Positions 9,340-17,474 of a stretch of 64,000 nucleotides of DNA are shown one piece after another. Under the pieces are notes generated by a model. It was given only the letters and a program-made list of their open reading frames with translations. It was not told the origin of the DNA and made no database searches. The stretch spans positions 186,001 to 250,000 of the forward strand of contig OZ244191.1 in NCBI GenBank assembly GCA_965216745.1. Reading direction: 5' to 3'. Numbering within the stretch: the first letter of the stretch is position 1; the number at the start of each line of letters is the position of its first letter. The DNA comes from G965216745 sp965216745 (GTDB lineage: Bacteria > Pseudomonadota > Alphaproteobacteria > Rickettsiales > Anaplasmataceae). The translations under genes were made by a program, and so were the position numbers.

Positions 9340-9945
9340 GTGGAGATTCAAGGATCAGGAATATTGTTTGTGGTTTCATCACCATCAGGTTGTGGAAAAA
9401 CCACAATAGTAAACAATTTGATCAAACTAGACTCAAATATTGTCAGATCAATATCTACAACCACACGAAAAAAAAGAAGAGGGGAAGTAGAAGCGAAAGA
9501 TTATTTCTTTGTTGAAAAAGAAGAGTTTGAAAAAAGGAAAAATCAAATGCTGGAATTCGCAACAGTATTTGATAATTATTATGGAACATCAAAACCAAGC
9601 ATCGAAGCTTTATTAAATCAAAATAAAGATGTGATTTGTGTTATAGATTTTCAAGGACTTTATCTAATTAAAAAAAAAATAAAAACAACCAGCATATTCA
9701 TACTACCACCATCAATGAAAAGCCTGAGACAAAGATTGAATTGGAGAAAAAAAGATACAAACCTAATAATAGAGAAAAGATTAAAAAAAGCTAAAATAGA
9801 AATTGAGCAATGTTTTAATTACGATTACATTATCATCAATGATGATTTAGAAAAAAGTGTAAAACAATTATACACAATAATAAAATCAGAAAGACTCAAA
9901 ACAAGAAACCTACCTAATCTTGATCTGTTAGTAAAAAACATATAA
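9340..9945 (+). CDS. gmk: Guanylate kinase
   Basis: Phosphorylates GMP to GDP with ATP in the cytoplasm. At 201 aa it matches the family: P-loop SSPSGCGKTT (residues 13-22), the GMP-binding stretch SISTTTRKKRRGEVEAKDYFF, then YYGTSKPSIE and the lid region RLNWRKKDT. The start is GTG at 9340. It stands alone on the plus strand, upstream of a tRNA-Arg gene. In this window it links functionally to the purine genes purH and guaB. Confidence 0.94.
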   Translation: MEIQGSGILFVVSSPSGCGKTTIVNNLIKLDSNIVRSISTTTRKKRRGEVEAKDYFFVEKEEFEKRKNQMLEFATVFDNYYGTSKPSIEALLNQNKDVICVIDFQGLYLIKKKIKTTSIFILPPSMKSLRQRLNWRKKDTNLIIEKRLKKAKIEIEQCFNYDYIIINDDLEKSVKQLYTIIKSERLKTRNLPNLDLLVKNI

Positions 9946-10021
9946 GTCAAAATCCAAAAATAAATATATATAATTCTCTTGATACAAAAAGGAAAACCAG
10001 ATATGATGTTAAGAATGTAAT

Positions 10022-10095
10022 GTGCCCGTAGCTCAATTGGATAGAGTACTTGACTACGGATCAAGAGGTTGGGGGTTCGACTCCTCCCGGGCACA
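10022..10095 (+). tRNA. tRNA-Arg (anticodon ACG)
   Basis: Cloverleaf: 7-bp acceptor GTGCCCG with CGGGCAC and discriminator A, D arm AGCTC-GAGT, anticodon stem CTTGA/TCAAG around loop CTACGGA (anticodon ACG), and a GTTCGACTC T arm. CCA is not encoded. The anticodon A would be edited to inosine, needing TadA elsewhere in the genome. Confidence 0.95.
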
Positions 10096-10104
10096 CTGTT
10101 AAAC

Positions 10105-11289
10105 TCAATTTAGAATACTTGAGCTTCTTTCTAAAGCATTTAACAACATAAAGATATCTTCTTTAGAGTTGTATATACCCAAAGAAGCCCTTATGGTTGA
10201 GTCCAATCCCAAACTTTTGACAAATGGTTGAGCACAATGATGTCCACATCTCACTGAAACATTGCTTTTGTCCAAAATTTCACATACATCACTTGGATGA
10301 AATCTATCATGATAAAAAGAAACAATTGCAACACTTTCTAAATTAGAATCTATCAGATTGTCACATAATTTATATCCTTTCAATGAATTGATGCCTTTTT
10401 TAATACAAGACAACAATGTTTTTTCATGATCAAAAATCTCTCTGTAATTAATATTTGTGTAATATTTGATAGCACTTTCAAGGCCAACTATTTCTGCTAT
10501 AGGAAGAGTTCCAGCTTCAAATTTAAATGGTATATCTTGAAAAGTAGTTTTATCGTAAGAAACATCAGAAACCATAGATCCTCCCGTTTGGTAAACATCC
10601 ATACTTCTTAATATTTCTTGTTTGCCATAGCATATACCAATTCCAGTAGGGCCATACATCTTATGACCAGAAAAAACCAAAAAATCACAATCCATGAGCT
10701 GTACATCTACTTCCAAGTGTGCAATTGACTGACACGCATCAACTAAAACTACAGCTCCAACATCGTGAGCTTTTTTCACAATTTTTTCTACAGGCAAAAC
10801 ATAACCCATAACATTTGACATATGTGAAAATGCAACAATTGAGGTGTCTTTGTTGAATTCTATAGAATCTATGTCATTAACAGAAAAAACATTGAGAGAA
10901 GCACCTGTCCTATGGCATAACCTTTGCCATGGTATTATATTTGAATGATGTTCTGCAGAACTTATAAATATATTATTATGTTTTTTTACGAACTTATCCC
11001 CATAAGCATAAGCAATAAGATTGATTGACTCAGTTGCGTTTTTAGTGAAAACAATCTCATTTTTACTAACAGAGTTGATGAAGTCAGAAATACAGCTTCT
11101 ACTTTTCTCAATTTTATAAGTCAATTCATTGGCTGTGGAATAAAAACCCCTATGAACATTAGAATAGTTATCATATACCTCAGTCATGGATTCTAAAACA
11201 GACATAGGTTTCTGAGAACTAGCAGCAGTATCTAAAAAGGCAGAATTGTTTTTATTAAAAAATGGAAAATCTTTTCTATATTTACTCAC
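10105..11289 (-). CDS. sufS: Cysteine desulfurase (SufS/CsdA type)
   Basis: PLP enzyme that takes sulfur from cysteine for iron-sulfur cluster assembly. Seen are the N-terminal FLDTAASSQKP, NVHRGFYSTANELT, FTKNATESINLIAYAYG, the PLP-lysine site FSGHKMYGPTGIG, and the nucleophile cysteine in RCGHHCAQPF, all typical of group II desulfurases. The frame extends to a TTG at 11313, but a GTG at 11289 gives a usual start just before SKYRKDFPFF. No other suf genes are in view. It is divergent from the ABC exporter gene. Confidence 0.92.
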   Translation of the reverse strand: MSKYRKDFPFFNKNNSAFLDTAASSQKPMSVLESMTEVYDNYSNVHRGFYSTANELTYKIEKSRSCISDFINSVSKNEIVFTKNATESINLIAYAYGDKFVKKHNNIFISSAEHHSNIIPWQRLCHRTGASLNVFSVNDIDSIEFNKDTSIVAFSHMSNVMGYVLPVEKIVKKAHDVGAVVLVDACQSIAHLEVDVQLMDCDFLVFSGHKMYGPTGIGICYGKQEILRSMDVYQTGGSMVSDVSYDKTTFQDIPFKFEAGTLPIAEIVGLESAIKYYTNINYREIFDHEKTLLSCIKKGINSLKGYKLCDNLIDSNLESVAIVSFYHDRFHPSDVCEILDKSNVSVRCGHHCAQPFVKSLGLDSTIRASLGIYNSKEDIFMLLNALERSSSILN

Positions 11290-11373
11290 ACAAACCCAAA
11301 CAATACAAAACAATTTATAAACAAAATATAATTGATTAACAGTGATAAATAATATATATCAATATAACATGTT

Positions 11374-13074
11374 ATGCAATTATCAAAAAATCCAAAACTA
11401 AAAATTATAAATTATTTTAAACCTTATACCAATTACTTTGTATTAGGTTTATTATCCATACTTCTTTCTTCTTGCACAGTTCTTTGTATAGGATTTGTAA
11501 TAAAAAATTGCGTAAATTCAGGCATAGAAAACTTAAACAACGTTTTTATATACTTGTTTGTTGCAATAATATCACTAAGTACTTCTATATATTTCAGAAT
11601 ACATTTTATAACAATAGCAGTTGAATCTGTAATAAATTCAATCAGAAGAAATTTGTTATCACATTTAATGAATGCATCAATGAGTTTCTTTACAGAAAAA
11701 AACTTATCAAAGACGACACAAAGTGCTTTAAATGACTTAAACAGCATACAGAAAACTATATTAATCAGCATTCCAATAGCACTCAGAAACATTCTAAACT
11801 TGGTAGGAGGTTTGTTGATGATGATTTATTCAAGTCCAACATTAACTCTTTACAGCTCATGCATAATACCTCCAGTGATTTTAATCATAAAAATACAAGG
11901 ACAAAAAACCAAGAAACTTGGAGATATTTATAGAAATAATATTTCATCAATATCTTCTTACATTAAGGAAAAAATAGATTCCATTTCAACAGTAAAATCT
12001 TTCTGTTTGGAGTCATTCATAAGAAATGAATTCATTAACCACACCAAACACGTATATCAAAATTCGTTAACTTATTCAAAATCAAGGTCAATTCTAATAA
12101 CAATTGTAGTTACATTAATAATCTCAACAATATCTTTCGTTATTTTTGTGGGCATAAAAAAAGTTGCAAACAATGAAATAAGTTCCGCATCTCTTGTTGC
12201 TTTCATCTTTTATTCAATATTATCAGCCGGAGCAATCAATGGTCTTGGAGATATATTTTTGGAATTACAACAATTTTATATTGCAATAGAAAGAATATCA
12301 GAAGTTATGAATATACCGTGTGAAAAAGAAGAAATCATACAATTAGAAAAAATACACACTATAGAATTTAAAAATGTTTCATTTAGTTACAAAGATAAAC
12401 CAATTATAAATAACTTGTCATTTAAAATAAAAAAAGGAGATACATTTGCAATAGTAGGGACATCCGGATCTGGAAAAAGTACAATCTTATCACTCATAAT
12501 GGGGTTTCAAAAACCAAAAAGCGGTATTATAGAAATAAACAATATTGATATGGAAAAAATATCCAAAAGAAGCATAAGAAATAATATTTCTAGCGTTCTT
12601 CAAGACCACAGGCTATTTTCTGATACAATTAGTAACAATATTGCTTTAGGAAGCACAAACTTAGAAAAAACTACAAATGCAGTAAGTTTATCCATGTTAA
12701 AAGAATTTATAGGTTCGTTAGAAAATGGATTAGAACAAAAAATAATAGAGAATGGGAGTAATTTATCTAGTGGACAAAGACAAAGAGTTCTAATTGCTAG
12801 AGCATTGTTCAAAAAAACAGATGTTTTGATAATGGATGAAGCTACTTCTTCTATTGATACTCGAAATGAGCACTTAATCTATCAAAATATAGAAAAACAA
12901 AACTTTGATATGAAAATAATAATTTCACATAGAATAGAGTCTATCAAAAATGCATCTAATATACTAGTTATACACAACGGATCTTTATTAGAAGAAGGAA
13001 AACATGAAGATCTTCTGGAGAAAAAAGGTCTTTATCATAGCTTGTTTTATTATCAACAAATAAAATCAAATTAA
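11374..13074 (+). CDS. ABC exporter, MsbA-like half-transporter
   Basis: Single-chain half-transporter, 566 aa, with six predicted membrane segments in the first about 300 residues followed by an ATPase domain. The ATPase domain has Walker A GTSGSGKST, the signature LSSGQRQR, Walker B DVLIMDEATSSID, and an H-loop (IISHR). The overall plan is that of MsbA/lipid or peptide exporters that work as homodimers. The substrate cannot be read from sequence; lipid export is the usual guess for the rickettsial homologue. It converges on the asd-like gene, overlapping its 3' end by 9 bp. Confidence 0.88.
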   Translation: MQLSKNPKLKIINYFKPYTNYFVLGLLSILLSSCTVLCIGFVIKNCVNSGIENLNNVFIYLFVAIISLSTSIYFRIHFITIAVESVINSIRRNLLSHLMNASMSFFTEKNLSKTTQSALNDLNSIQKTILISIPIALRNILNLVGGLLMMIYSSPTLTLYSSCIIPPVILIIKIQGQKTKKLGDIYRNNISSISSYIKEKIDSISTVKSFCLESFIRNEFINHTKHVYQNSLTYSKSRSILITIVVTLIISTISFVIFVGIKKVANNEISSASLVAFIFYSILSAGAINGLGDIFLELQQFYIAIERISEVMNIPCEKEEIIQLEKIHTIEFKNVSFSYKDKPIINNLSFKIKKGDTFAIVGTSGSGKSTILSLIMGFQKPKSGIIEINNIDMEKISKRSIRNNISSVLQDHRLFSDTISNNIALGSTNLEKTTNAVSLSMLKEFIGSLENGLEQKIIENGSNLSSGQRQRVLIARALFKKTDVLIMDEATSSIDTRNEHLIYQNIEKQNFDMKIIISHRIESIKNASNILVIHNGSLLEEGKHEDLLEKKGLYHSLFYYQQIKSN

Positions 13075-14055
13075 AAGCTCTGATATTTGGAAAGCATTTA
13101 AAGAACAACCCTTTCTTAGATTATCTGTACATAACCAAACACTAAAAGAATTTTCACTTTCTTTTCTAAGCCTTGAAGCGAAAATACCATCTTCTTTAAC
13201 GCATCCTGCAGGGGTCTGATATGAATTTTCAAGAAAAACAATACCAGGAATATCAGATATAACACTAATTATATCATCAGCTTCAAATTTATCGCGCAAT
13301 TCCACATAAAGAGAAACTCCATTTCCAACAAAAACAGGCATAGTGAAACATGTTGAAGATATTAAAATATCTTTGTTTAAAATCTGTTTTATAGCAAAAG
13401 AAGTATTTAACTCGTACGAATTATAATTTGCATGACAATCCGATCCGATTGTGGGAATATAATTAAAAGATATCTTGTCCTTGAAAAATTTTGGAGGCAT
13501 TTCCTGAACATAATACTTAGACTTAGTTTGTTTATATAATTCATCCATTGCATCTTTGCTAACATCAGAAACCGAATGATATGAATTTAATACTATCTTT
13601 TCAACACCGAAAACATCTGAAATTGGGCCTAAAAAAGAAACCACTTGTATTACAGCAGAATTAGGATTAAAAAATATCTTGTTATTCAAATGATTTTTGA
13701 TACAATATGGATTGTATTCTGGTACAATAAAGATCCCAATAAAATCTTGAAATGTTTTGATTTCTTGATTTCTTATTACAAAAGAACCTGAACTAACAGC
13801 AGTATTTATATACTCATCTTTGTTAAGATGAGTTGATACAAAAAAGCATATATCAACTCCTTTAAAATTAAAATCATCTATAGAGACAATATCTATTCCT
13901 CCTTCTTTTACACCATAGTTTATTTTTTTACCATAGTGTTTGGAGTCGTCAACAGCGAAAACATTATCAACATCAACATTTTTCTCACTCAAAATATTGG
14001 ATAACTCTCTACCAAAACGATTGTTAGCTCCTATTATTGCAAATTTAATTGACAT
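13066..14055 (-). CDS. Aspartate-semialdehyde dehydrogenase-like protein, catalytic residues lost
   Basis: The 329-aa product follows the Asd family along its length: an N-terminal Rossmann region (GANNRFGREL), VPEYNP, the NPN active-site strand, STCFTMPVFVG, and a well conserved end DNLRKGCSLNAFQISELLI. However, the nucleophile position is Ser (NPNS, Ser133) where Asd has Cys. In the later block the usual RVPVFVGH reads TMPVFVGN, so the substrate-binding Arg and active-site His are Thr238 and Asn245. Active Asd makes aspartate semialdehyde for lysine/diaminopimelate and threonine; this copy probably cannot. The frame is intact, so it may be a retained pseudoenzyme comparable to the Usg proteins. 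Its start lies inside the 3' end of bamD. Confidence 0.8.
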   Translation of the reverse strand: MSIKFAIIGANNRFGRELSNILSEKNVDVDNVFAVDDSKHYGKKINYGVKEGGIDIVSIDDFNFKGVDICFFVSTHLNKDEYINTAVSSGSFVIRNQEIKTFQDFIGIFIVPEYNPYCIKNHLNNKIFFNPNSAVIQVVSFLGPISDVFGVEKIVLNSYHSVSDVSKDAMDELYKQTKSKYYVQEMPPKFFKDKISFNYIPTIGSDCHANYNSYELNTSFAIKQILNKDILISSTCFTMPVFVGNGVSLYVELRDKFEADDIISVISDIPGIVFLENSYQTPAGCVKEDGIFASRLRKESENSFSVWLCTDNLRKGCSLNAFQISELLI

Positions 14056-14731
14056 TTTTATCTTGATAATATAACAAACTCATGAAATCATTTCCAGAAA
14101 AACCTAAAATAGTATATATTTTTTTTAGCTTAGCAATAGCGACTTTATGAGCATCAGTGTCATTATACTCGTAAACAATTAACCTCAACCTATTTATTGC
14201 AGAAATATATAATTTTCTATTAATATAATACTGAGCAATATCCAGTTCATTTTTTGACAAAATCGACCTTATAGTTAAAATGTTATTGTATATTTGATTC
14301 AAAAAAACAGTATTTGGGAAATTTTCCAATAATTCTAAAAATGATTCCATTGCCTTAATATACAAAAAAGAGTCCTTTTTTAAATAAAAAGCAGATTTAT
14401 ACAAAGACAAAGATTTCAAATAAAGTAAGTCATGTTTGTATACACTAGAATCATACATCAAAACACACTCATCAACATAAGAAGATGTATCATCATGATC
14501 ACCAACAATATAGCTTAAATACACAGCTTTAACACACATTTTCTCACCAAAATCGGAAAATGGATAAGATAAATGACAACCATAATAAAAACTGTGAGAT
14601 TTATTATTAACTTTCAAAAAATCATATTTTTTCAAAAAATATTCCCCTAAATCCAAATCTTGGCTATAACTAGATTTAGAACCTGAAACAAAAAACAAGT
14701 TAAATAAAAACAAAAGAAAAAAATATCTCAC
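14045..14731 (-). CDS. bamD: Outer-membrane assembly factor BamD-like, lipobox Cys missing
   Basis: BamD is a TPR-type lipoprotein of the BAM complex that inserts outer-membrane beta-barrels. Support is the C-terminal block ELDIAQYYINRKLYISAINR and the following EYNDTD...AIAKLKKIYTILG, typical of BamD, and several TPR-like helices. A hydrophobic leader ends in FFVSGSKSS, exactly where a lipobox (VSGC) is expected, but the Cys is Ser (TCT). Start: a GTG at 14731 places the leader at the N-terminus; the frame also extends to 14794. It overlaps the next gene by 11 bp, in a tight minus-strand cluster with gpsA. The overall match is moderate but the gene order and leader are consistent. Confidence 0.72.
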   Translation of the reverse strand: MRYFFLLFLFNLFFVSGSKSSYSQDLDLGEYFLKKYDFLKVNNKSHSFYYGCHLSYPFSDFGEKMCVKAVYLSYIVGDHDDTSSYVDECVLMYDSSVYKHDLLYLKSLSLYKSAFYLKKDSFLYIKAMESFLELLENFPNTVFLNQIYNNILTIRSILSKNELDIAQYYINRKLYISAINRLRLIVYEYNDTDAHKVAIAKLKKIYTILGFSGNDFMSLLYYQDKNVN

Positions 14732-14798
14732 AATACTGTGATTATAATAAATGACAAATAGTGTCAAATTTGTTTTGATTAAAAATAAAAACAACCCA

Positions 14799-15746
14799 CT
14801 AATAAGGTAATATAGACACTATATCTTTAGAGCTTACATATCCATTGAAAACATCACTTACAAATTCAACAATAGGAGAATTTATTTTTTTTAAATTTAA
14901 TATTTTTTTAAATGAATGAGCAGATGTTATACCTTCTATATTAGAAGGTATAACATCATCAATAAAACTTTTTTCTTTTGATATATAAAAACCTAAAGAC
15001 ATATTCCTAGATTTAACATTATTACACGTAAGATCTATGTCCCCAAACCCACATGGCTCAAATATTGTCTCTAATGAGGCGCCAAACATTTTTATTATTT
15101 GTTTTATCTCATTTAATCCATAGTACAAAACCATAGATCTAAAATTAAGACCTAGTTCTAATCCATGTGCAATGCCACAAGCTATAGCAATAACATTCTT
15201 TGCAGCTCCTAAAATTTGTGCACCAATTATATCTTCAGTTTTAGAAAAAAATACACTAGAGAAAAAATCGCATGAAAAACCATATTTAGTAGCAAGGGTT
15301 GAAACACATTTTTTGCGTGAAGCTATTTCGTTAGCAAAATTAGGACCAGACATAATTCCAAATTCTCTTTCTCCCATGATATTTATAAATAATTCACTAG
15401 AGAAATTCAAAGTATCAAAATCTATACCTTTGTTGCACAATATAAACTTAGGCCCAGAACTAAATTTCAAAGTTTTTAATAAATTCAAGATTTCAACTAA
15501 AGCGTTGGTGCTAACACAAATAAAAATAAAAGAACAATCAATTATATCATTTATATCATTTGTAGGTTTGATATTACTATTAATTTGAAAACCTGGCATA
15601 TATTTATAATTACACTTCTGCAATCTTATTTCATTTATAATATCTTTACTCCTACCCCAAAGATATACTCTTCCATGCAAAAAATGAGAAGAATTGATGG
15701 CTAAAGATGTACCCAAAGAACCAGATCCTATAAAAGCAATATCCAT
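14799..15746 (-). CDS. gpsA: Glycerol-3-phosphate dehydrogenase (NAD(P)+)
   Basis: Reduces dihydroxyacetone phosphate to sn-glycerol-3-phosphate for phospholipid synthesis. The 315-aa product has the N-terminal NAD motif IGSGSLGTSLA, LWGRS, the SGPNFANEIA substrate motif, the catalytic-lysine region GAAKNVIAIACGIAHG, and GFGDIDLTC. It is encoded 2 bp downstream of the b561-like gene and upstream of bamD, so probably one operon. Confidence 0.95.
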   Translation of the reverse strand: MDIAFIGSGSLGTSLAINSSHFLHGRVYLWGRSKDIINEIRLQKCNYKYMPGFQINSNIKPTNDINDIIDCSFIFICVSTNALVEILNLLKTLKFSSGPKFILCNKGIDFDTLNFSSELFINIMGEREFGIMSGPNFANEIASRKKCVSTLATKYGFSCDFFSSVFFSKTEDIIGAQILGAAKNVIAIACGIAHGLELGLNFRSMVLYYGLNEIKQIIKMFGASLETIFEPCGFGDIDLTCNNVKSRNMSLGFYISKEKSFIDDVIPSNIEGITSAHSFKKILNLKKINSPIVEFVSDVFNGYVSSKDIVSILPY

Positions 15747-15748
15747 AA

Positions 15749-16168
15749 TTATAAAAAAACCTTTTTAACAAATAAATCAAATAAAAACAAAAAAACAAAC
15801 ACTATCATTCCAATATAACTAAATGTATGAACTGCCTGAAGTATACTAAAAAAATAATCAGGTATATCTAAAATAGATGACACATCAAAAAACAACAACA
15901 TTACTTGTTTTTTTGAAACACAAGACAAACTATATCCAGAAAGAGAAACAATAAAAGCAAATAAAAATAAAAATTTCTCTATCCAAAACAATTTAGTATA
16001 AAAACCAAAAACAAAGAAGTACAATATCATAAAAAACAACACAAAACCTATAGTTTTATGCATAGAAAATACAAAAAATTTAAACAAACCAGAAGGTATA
16101 TAGACCATATAAGCTGATATAAATGTGTTGAGTAACACAAACACTACAACTATAAATTTAAAAAACAT
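15749..16168 (-). CDS. Small four-helix membrane protein, cytochrome b561-like
   Basis: About 139 aa with four strongly hydrophobic segments. The second begins SMHKTIGFVLF and the last has AVHTFSYIGMIVFVFLFLFD, patterns seen in bacterial cytochrome b561 (CybB/YodB) helices. Only two histidines remain in the whole protein, whereas diheme b561 proteins use four as haem ligands, so it may bind one haem or none. The ATG at 16168 is preferred over an upstream TTG. Other small membrane families are possible. First gene of the cluster with gpsA, bamD and asd-like. Confidence 0.45.
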   Translation of the reverse strand: MFFKFIVVVFVLLNTFISAYMVYIPSGLFKFFVFSMHKTIGFVLFFMILYFFVFGFYTKLFWIEKFLFLFAFIVSLSGYSLSCVSKKQVMLLFFDVSSILDIPDYFFSILQAVHTFSYIGMIVFVFLFLFDLFVKKVFL

Positions 16169-16274
16169 TATCAATATAAATCAAAACAAATTTATAAAAT
16201 CAACATCAATTTTCTTTAATTATCATATTCTTTGTAAACATGTGTTATTTCATAAAACATAGGAGAATATATTT

Positions 16275-16913
16275 ATGAACCACAGAATAACCGAAATAAG
16301 AGGAATTATGTCAATAATTAATTCCTCTAAAGATTTTTTCATAAGACGCGCTAACTTGAATTATTTCAGGTTAGTTTGCTTTACATTATCTTTGTTGTTT
16401 GTTGCAGTAATAGCAACAGAATCAGCAGTAGGAATAGTAAAGGCTTCTTATATTGAACATTACAACATAATTAATTTATCTTCATCTGTTTTTTTTATAG
16501 GAATAGTTTTGTCATTATTAATAATAGCCTGCTTCTTAGTAACTTTAACTTTATATAAGAAAATCATAATAAACGAATTTCAAAGCTTATTGTTTGCCAG
16601 CGCAATGACACAAGGAAGCTTGTTTTTTGTCATTTTAGATAAAAATATGAACATTTTATATAAAGATTATAACAGCGTTGCTATTATTGGAGATAGTATA
16701 AACTGTGATAATTTCTTACATAAAATACTCAAACAAGAAGACAAAATCGAATACATAAAAAAATGCATAAAAAACGAAGAGGACACTTCAGTAAAACATT
16801 TAATGGAAATAAATGGATTACCAAATGATTTAGAAATACACTTAACATCGTTAAAACGTCCTAATGGATTTTTTAGTTTAAAAGCCTTACCTGTAAATAA
16901 AAAAGATGATTAA
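16275..16913 (+). CDS. Two-helix membrane protein with PAS-like domain, possibly a kinase remnant
   Basis: A 212-aa protein with membrane segments near residues 31-56 and 70-93, followed by about 110 residues beginning ASAMTQGSLFFVILDKNMNI, which reads like a PAS sensor domain. This is the front half of a sensor histidine kinase, but it ends without any H-box or ATP-binding domain. An AGGAG site lies just before ATG 16275. It stands alone 63 bp before ispF. It may be a truncated kinase or an independent sensor; I cannot name it. Confidence 0.55.
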   Translation: MNHRITEIRGIMSIINSSKDFFIRRANLNYFRLVCFTLSLLFVAVIATESAVGIVKASYIEHYNIINLSSSVFFIGIVLSLLIIACFLVTLTLYKKIIINEFQSLLFASAMTQGSLFFVILDKNMNILYKDYNSVAIIGDSINCDNFLHKILKQEDKIEYIKKCIKNEEDTSVKHLMEINGLPNDLEIHLTSLKRPNGFFSLKALPVNKKDD

Positions 16914-16976
16914 TATAAGATTGACATTTTCAAATAAAAATTATAATACTTACATGCTTGATTTCATAGATTAAAT

Positions 16977-17474
16977 ATGTTTAGAACCGGTTTTGGATAT
17001 GATGTTCACAAATTAAAATCTCAGTCAGAGTCTAGTAAGGGTTTTGTAGTGCTATGTGGAATTAATATTAATTCACCAAGAGATGTGATATCTCATTCCG
17101 ATGGAGATGTTGCATTTCACGCATTATCAGATGCTTTGATTGGAGCTTGTGGTATGGGTGATATAGGTCTTTATTTTCCAGATAACAAAGAAGAATTTAA
17201 AAACATGAATTCATCTTTAATTTTGCAAAAATCTCATGATTTAGTTATAAAAAGTGGATATGAATTGCAAAATATCGATATTACAATAACTTGCAAGACT
17301 CCAAACTTTTCTAATCATAGAAATGAAATGATACAAAAGACTTGTGAGATTCTTAATCTAACAAGATCATCTTTTAACTTGAAAGGAAAAAGCTCAAATG
17401 GTGTGAATGACGAAGGTAATTCAGATGCTATATCAACTTATGCTATTGTTTTGTTGAAGAATTTAAGTGATTAA
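16977..17474 (+). CDS. ispF: 2-C-methyl-D-erythritol 2,4-cyclodiphosphate synthase
   Basis: Fifth step of the MEP route to isoprenoids; forms MEcPP with loss of CMP. The 165-aa product has the N-terminal FRTGFGYDVHKL (zinc ligands in DVH), LCGININSPRDVISHSDGDV, ALSDALIGACGMGDIG, LYFPD, and the C-terminal IDITITCKTP. It is stand-alone, not fused to IspD. The end overlaps the start of thrS by 8 bp. Confidence 0.96.
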   Translation: MFRTGFGYDVHKLKSQSESSKGFVVLCGININSPRDVISHSDGDVAFHALSDALIGACGMGDIGLYFPDNKEEFKNMNSSLILQKSHDLVIKSGYELQNIDITITCKTPNFSNHRNEMIQKTCEILNLTRSSFNLKGKSSNGVNDEGNSDAISTYAIVLLKNLSD

